From contig NC_091015.1 of NCBI RefSeq assembly GCF_041296385.1, positions 52,022,345 through 52,086,344 of the forward strand: 64,000 nucleotides of DNA, given 5' to 3'. This stretch comes from Aphelocoma coerulescens. Its lineage: Eukaryota > Chordata > Aves > Passeriformes > Corvidae. Made by a program: the position numbers and the translations under genes. The first letter of the stretch is position 1. Each line of letters starts with the position of its first letter. The notes beneath the pieces were generated by a model. The model was not told the DNA's origin. It saw nothing but the letters and a program-made list of their open reading frames with translations, and searched no databases. This document shows, piece by piece, positions 36,531 to 64,000 of this stretch.

Positions 36531-39500
36531 CCCAACACAAATACAGTATTAAAAACTGCAATCCTGAAGTACTGCAAGTTGGACATTTGTAAGTGTATTT
36601 TTGCAAGTCGTGCCTTTAATCGTCCTGCCTTTTCTTATAAGGTTGTATAAACTCCTGTGTCCTCTGACTCCCTCATAATTTGGATTACTCCCTTGAATTG
36701 CTGGCTGTGCTGAGTCCTGAAGGGATTCAAGGCTCCTCACCAGGGGAGTGTATTTCTGACTTTTACTACATTTGTTTCTCTTTCAACCTTGAGCTATGCA
36801 CCCATGGAGTAATTCCACCTTACTGCTGCTTTCTATTCCATTTAGTATCCATGTATCCATGGTATCAGTGTAAGCTCCTGTGAAAGGCTGTCTAATATCA
36901 GGTGAGAATGCTGTATTTTAAATTAAAATTTATAAACTCTGGGGAATATATTCCTTCTAGATGTGACTGGGTAAACATGGAATTGACCTTAAGATTAAAT
37001 GGGTGCATATTGTGGGGTTTGGATCAGAATTTGTTAGATAAAAATTTGTATACAATAAACCCTCAAATATATGATTCACAAAGATCACCAAATAAGGTTG
37101 AAACTGAGTGGAAGACATAGTATTTTTCTACCAAGACATGCAGAAACCATTTTCTCTAGAACAACTGAACTGTTCCAAGCTGCTACCAGCTCTGGCAGCT
37201 CTAGGACATAGTTTCTAGCTGCACCAGACGAGGTTGAGGCTGGACATAGCAAGGAATTTCTTCACAGAAAGAGTGATTAAACATTGGAATGGGCTGCCCA
37301 GAGAAGTGGTAGAGTCACTTCCCTGAAGGTGTTCAAGAAAAGATTGGACATGGCACTCAGTGCCACGGTCTTGTTGACAAAGTGGTGACTGGTCAAAGGT
37401 TGGACTTGATGATCTCAGAGATATTTTCCAACCTAATTGATTCTGTGGTTCTAGCAGCTCACTTACATAAATTCAATTACATCAGGCATTCAAATCAACA
37501 ATGTCTACACTCACCTAAAATATATTAAAAACCCCCTTCATATTTGATCTAGATATTATTAACAGACTGCCATCTCTTAAGCAAAATGCTTCTGAACTAT
37601 CTATAAACACCAAGAGTAAAAAGAATCAGGAGTCAACTAAGGTGTATTATAACACCAGAGATAGAGGAGCTACTGAAACTGTAACTGCTGTGCTGCTTGA
37701 AAATACTGACATTTCTTAAGGCTGGAGCAAAGCTCATTTCCCTACAAGTGGTCCCACTGAAGCCCAACGAGATTTCTTGTAAAAATTGACATCCTTATTT
37801 TTTAACTCCACAACATTACTATATATGGGCAAAAGCCTCACTCAGACATAGTTTACTGGTTATGATGGTTCATTGCTTTTCCTGGTTTATGACCTTTTAA
37901 ATGATCACTAGAAATCATTTTAACATTGTGGAGATAAGGTTATATTGCAAATTCTTTTTAATACTCTACACACCATTCAAGAGGCCTGTGTTTCATACTA
38001 CTTAAAATGTCTTCTAAGCTTCATATGGTGTCAGTGGATTATAACACCTGAAAATGAAACCTGATCTGCTTCTTTCATCAAACTATTTTGTCAATGGACA
38101 AAACCATTAACCAAGCAATGCAGCCAAAGAGGTGGTTCCCTTCACCATGTGTATAAGGACCTGTTCAGAGCTGCACACCAAATGGATACAGCAGCAGAAC
38201 AAGCTTGACTTACCACCCTCTTCCTTGCTACTCTGCGATATAAGTGAACTGAGAAAACCTTCCTTATTCCCGAATTCATACAACATAAAGGGACAGCACC
38301 AGCTCCTCTATACAAAGCAAAGAAAAAACTTTTTCCAGCATAACAGTGAGCAGAAATTACAAGGTCTGCAAAGAAATGTCACACTGTTCTTGAGCTCACT
38401 TCCTCTTCTGAACTTGTTACACTTCGGGCAATGTCTACCTACTACACTAAATTATCCAAGTAATGCACTCTCTAATGAAAAGCAGGCAGAGTCTTTTTCC
38501 ACTGAATTCTGAGAGTTTTTAAACAAGTCATTATTTCATGTGTTGTCTCTTCAAAGAACCCAGTTCACAAGTTAAGAGCATTCCCTGCTTCCATCAGAAA
38601 CTCTGTAGAGAAGTAGGCTTCCATTTTTTCTCCAGCTACACTCAAGAAACACCTATCAAATTAGTGCTGTTTGTTGTCAGTGGCCTTCTGAGTCCATCCA
38701 TGCAGATGGGGTCAATCACCTGTTTTAGGGGGAAAAGTAGTCTGGAAATGCAGGTTAGTAAAGTTAAAGTCTGAAAAAGATTTGGGTATATGAAAAACTG
38801 GATCAGAGAGAGTGGTGGGAGAGTGGTGAGAACATTTACTGCCCCTGTCGGACATTCAGGACTTCCTCTCACATGAACATTCCATGACGAAAAGTACTTC
38901 CTGCTGAAAGCCATATTTTGTCTCTATTTGATATCCATACTGAATGACAGAGAACATCATCCTGGTGGTGAGGTTAGCCTTAGACTCAAGTTTAAAGCAA
39001 GCTGGATGCAAAGCACAGTTGAGGATTGACACAAGGCTAAGCTGATCTCAAATGACAAGGAACAGCCCAATGGCTCTGGCAGCTGAGACTGCGGAATCAC
39101 TGCAGAGGAACCACGGATGTAAAGAAACCCAAGCACCAAACAGGGAAGCTCAAGTGGACTTTATTATAGTTATTAGAATGTACAGGGACATTAGTGCACT
39201 GGTTCTTATTTAATTTCTCAGATTCAACACAGGAGCAGCTAGACACCAGCTCTTTGCTTTGTGCACATTTAGAATGTGTCATTTGGGATGTCCTTAAATA
39301 ATTTCCTGAAAGATTCTTGAAGAACAATGCAGTCAAAACCAGGCTAAGTGATTTCTTCATAGATTCCTTGGTATCTCAAGGAAATGCTATGGATATGAAA
39401 AAGCTTTAATATAAGAAGTGATTAGGAAGTGCCAACAGGGTGGTAGGATACAGGTAACTGATTTTATCATCACTTCTATAGTTTTTAAAGTCCATTCCAT

Positions 39501-39548
39501 TCCATTAACTGGAAACAGTCCTTGAAAACTTCATTATAACACTATTTC
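36531..39548. other. Intergenic sequence between the relic gene and PIK3R4
   Basis: It holds the CR1 fragment at 37227-37453. A 126-codon open frame (38132-38512, +) has no recognisable domain, and I do not call it as a gene. Confidence 0.5.
37227..37453 (+). mobile_element. CR1 LINE, 3' end
   Basis: The 3' region of an avian CR1 retrotransposon is recognisable from its standard phrases: 'gaatttcttcacagaaag.gtgatta', 'attggaatgggctgcccag', 'ggactcagtgccacggtc' type text, 'gttggacttgatgatctcagag' and the terminal 'ttctgtggttcta' repeat. It is 5'-truncated and non-autonomous. Confidence 0.85.
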
Positions 39549-39554
39549 TTTATT
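39549..39554 (-). terminator. PIK3R4 polyadenylation signal
   Basis: AATAAA on the minus strand lies only about 35 nt after the stop codon. It would give a very short 3' UTR. Longer isoforms using sites further left cannot be excluded. Confidence 0.55.
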
Positions 39555-39588
39555 ACAAATATTTACATACCATATATTAATACAACTT

Positions 39589-64000
<24,412 letters not shown>

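Noticed and set aside
38132..38512. 126-codon plus-strand open frame
   Set aside because: No domain, no splice context and ordinary composition for AT-rich intergenic DNA.

Overview
The window looks like nuclear DNA of a bird. It is AT-rich with long introns. It carries CR1 LINE 3' ends on both strands, a reverse-oriented ERVL-type solo LTR of the kind common in songbirds and other Neoaves, and a second avian LTR family. The gene order, a collagen VI alpha3-like chain gene followed by a convergent PIK3R4, matches the vertebrate COL6A4/COL6A5/COL6A6-PIK3R4 neighbourhood.

Layout, left to right. (1) 1-8.4 kb, + strand: the 3' end of an intact collagen VI gene. It has the tail of the first C-terminal VWA domain, a complete second C-terminal VWA domain, a short acidic/basic linker that includes an 18-nt microexon, and a terminal Kunitz domain. 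This architecture best fits COL6A4. A roughly 1.1-kb reverse-oriented solo LTR sits in one intron. (2) 9.2-12.75 kb: a broken class III/ERVL-like endogenous retrovirus pol region on +, followed by a solo LTR and a fragment of another LTR, both on -. (3) 15.6-25.3 kb, possibly to 32.8 kb, + strand: scattered, collinear, decayed exons of a second collagen VI chain gene. These are four or five triple-helix exons whose glycine register is still readable but mutated, the cysteine exon after the helix, a frameshifted C1 VWA exon, a weak C2 VWA trace, and a tail exon whose phases match the homologous exon of the intact upstream gene. Position suggests a dead COL6A6 (or COL6A5). (4) 34.9-36.5 kb: a protein-like stretch I could not identify. 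(5) 37.2 kb: a CR1 3' end. (6) 39.5-61.3 kb, - strand: a complete PIK3R4 (VPS15) gene with 19 coding exons, one inferred non-coding first exon and a CpG-rich promoter. All splice phases join and predict 1361 residues. (7) 61.45-64 kb: sequence upstream of PIK3R4 with no gene that I can support.

The two intact genes have unrelated jobs. The collagen VI chain is an extracellular microfibril component. PIK3R4 is the pseudokinase scaffold of the class III PI3-kinase (VPS34) complexes in autophagy and endosomal sorting. Their adjacency is conserved synteny, not a functional operon. The most notable content is the decayed collagen VI paralogue lying between them.
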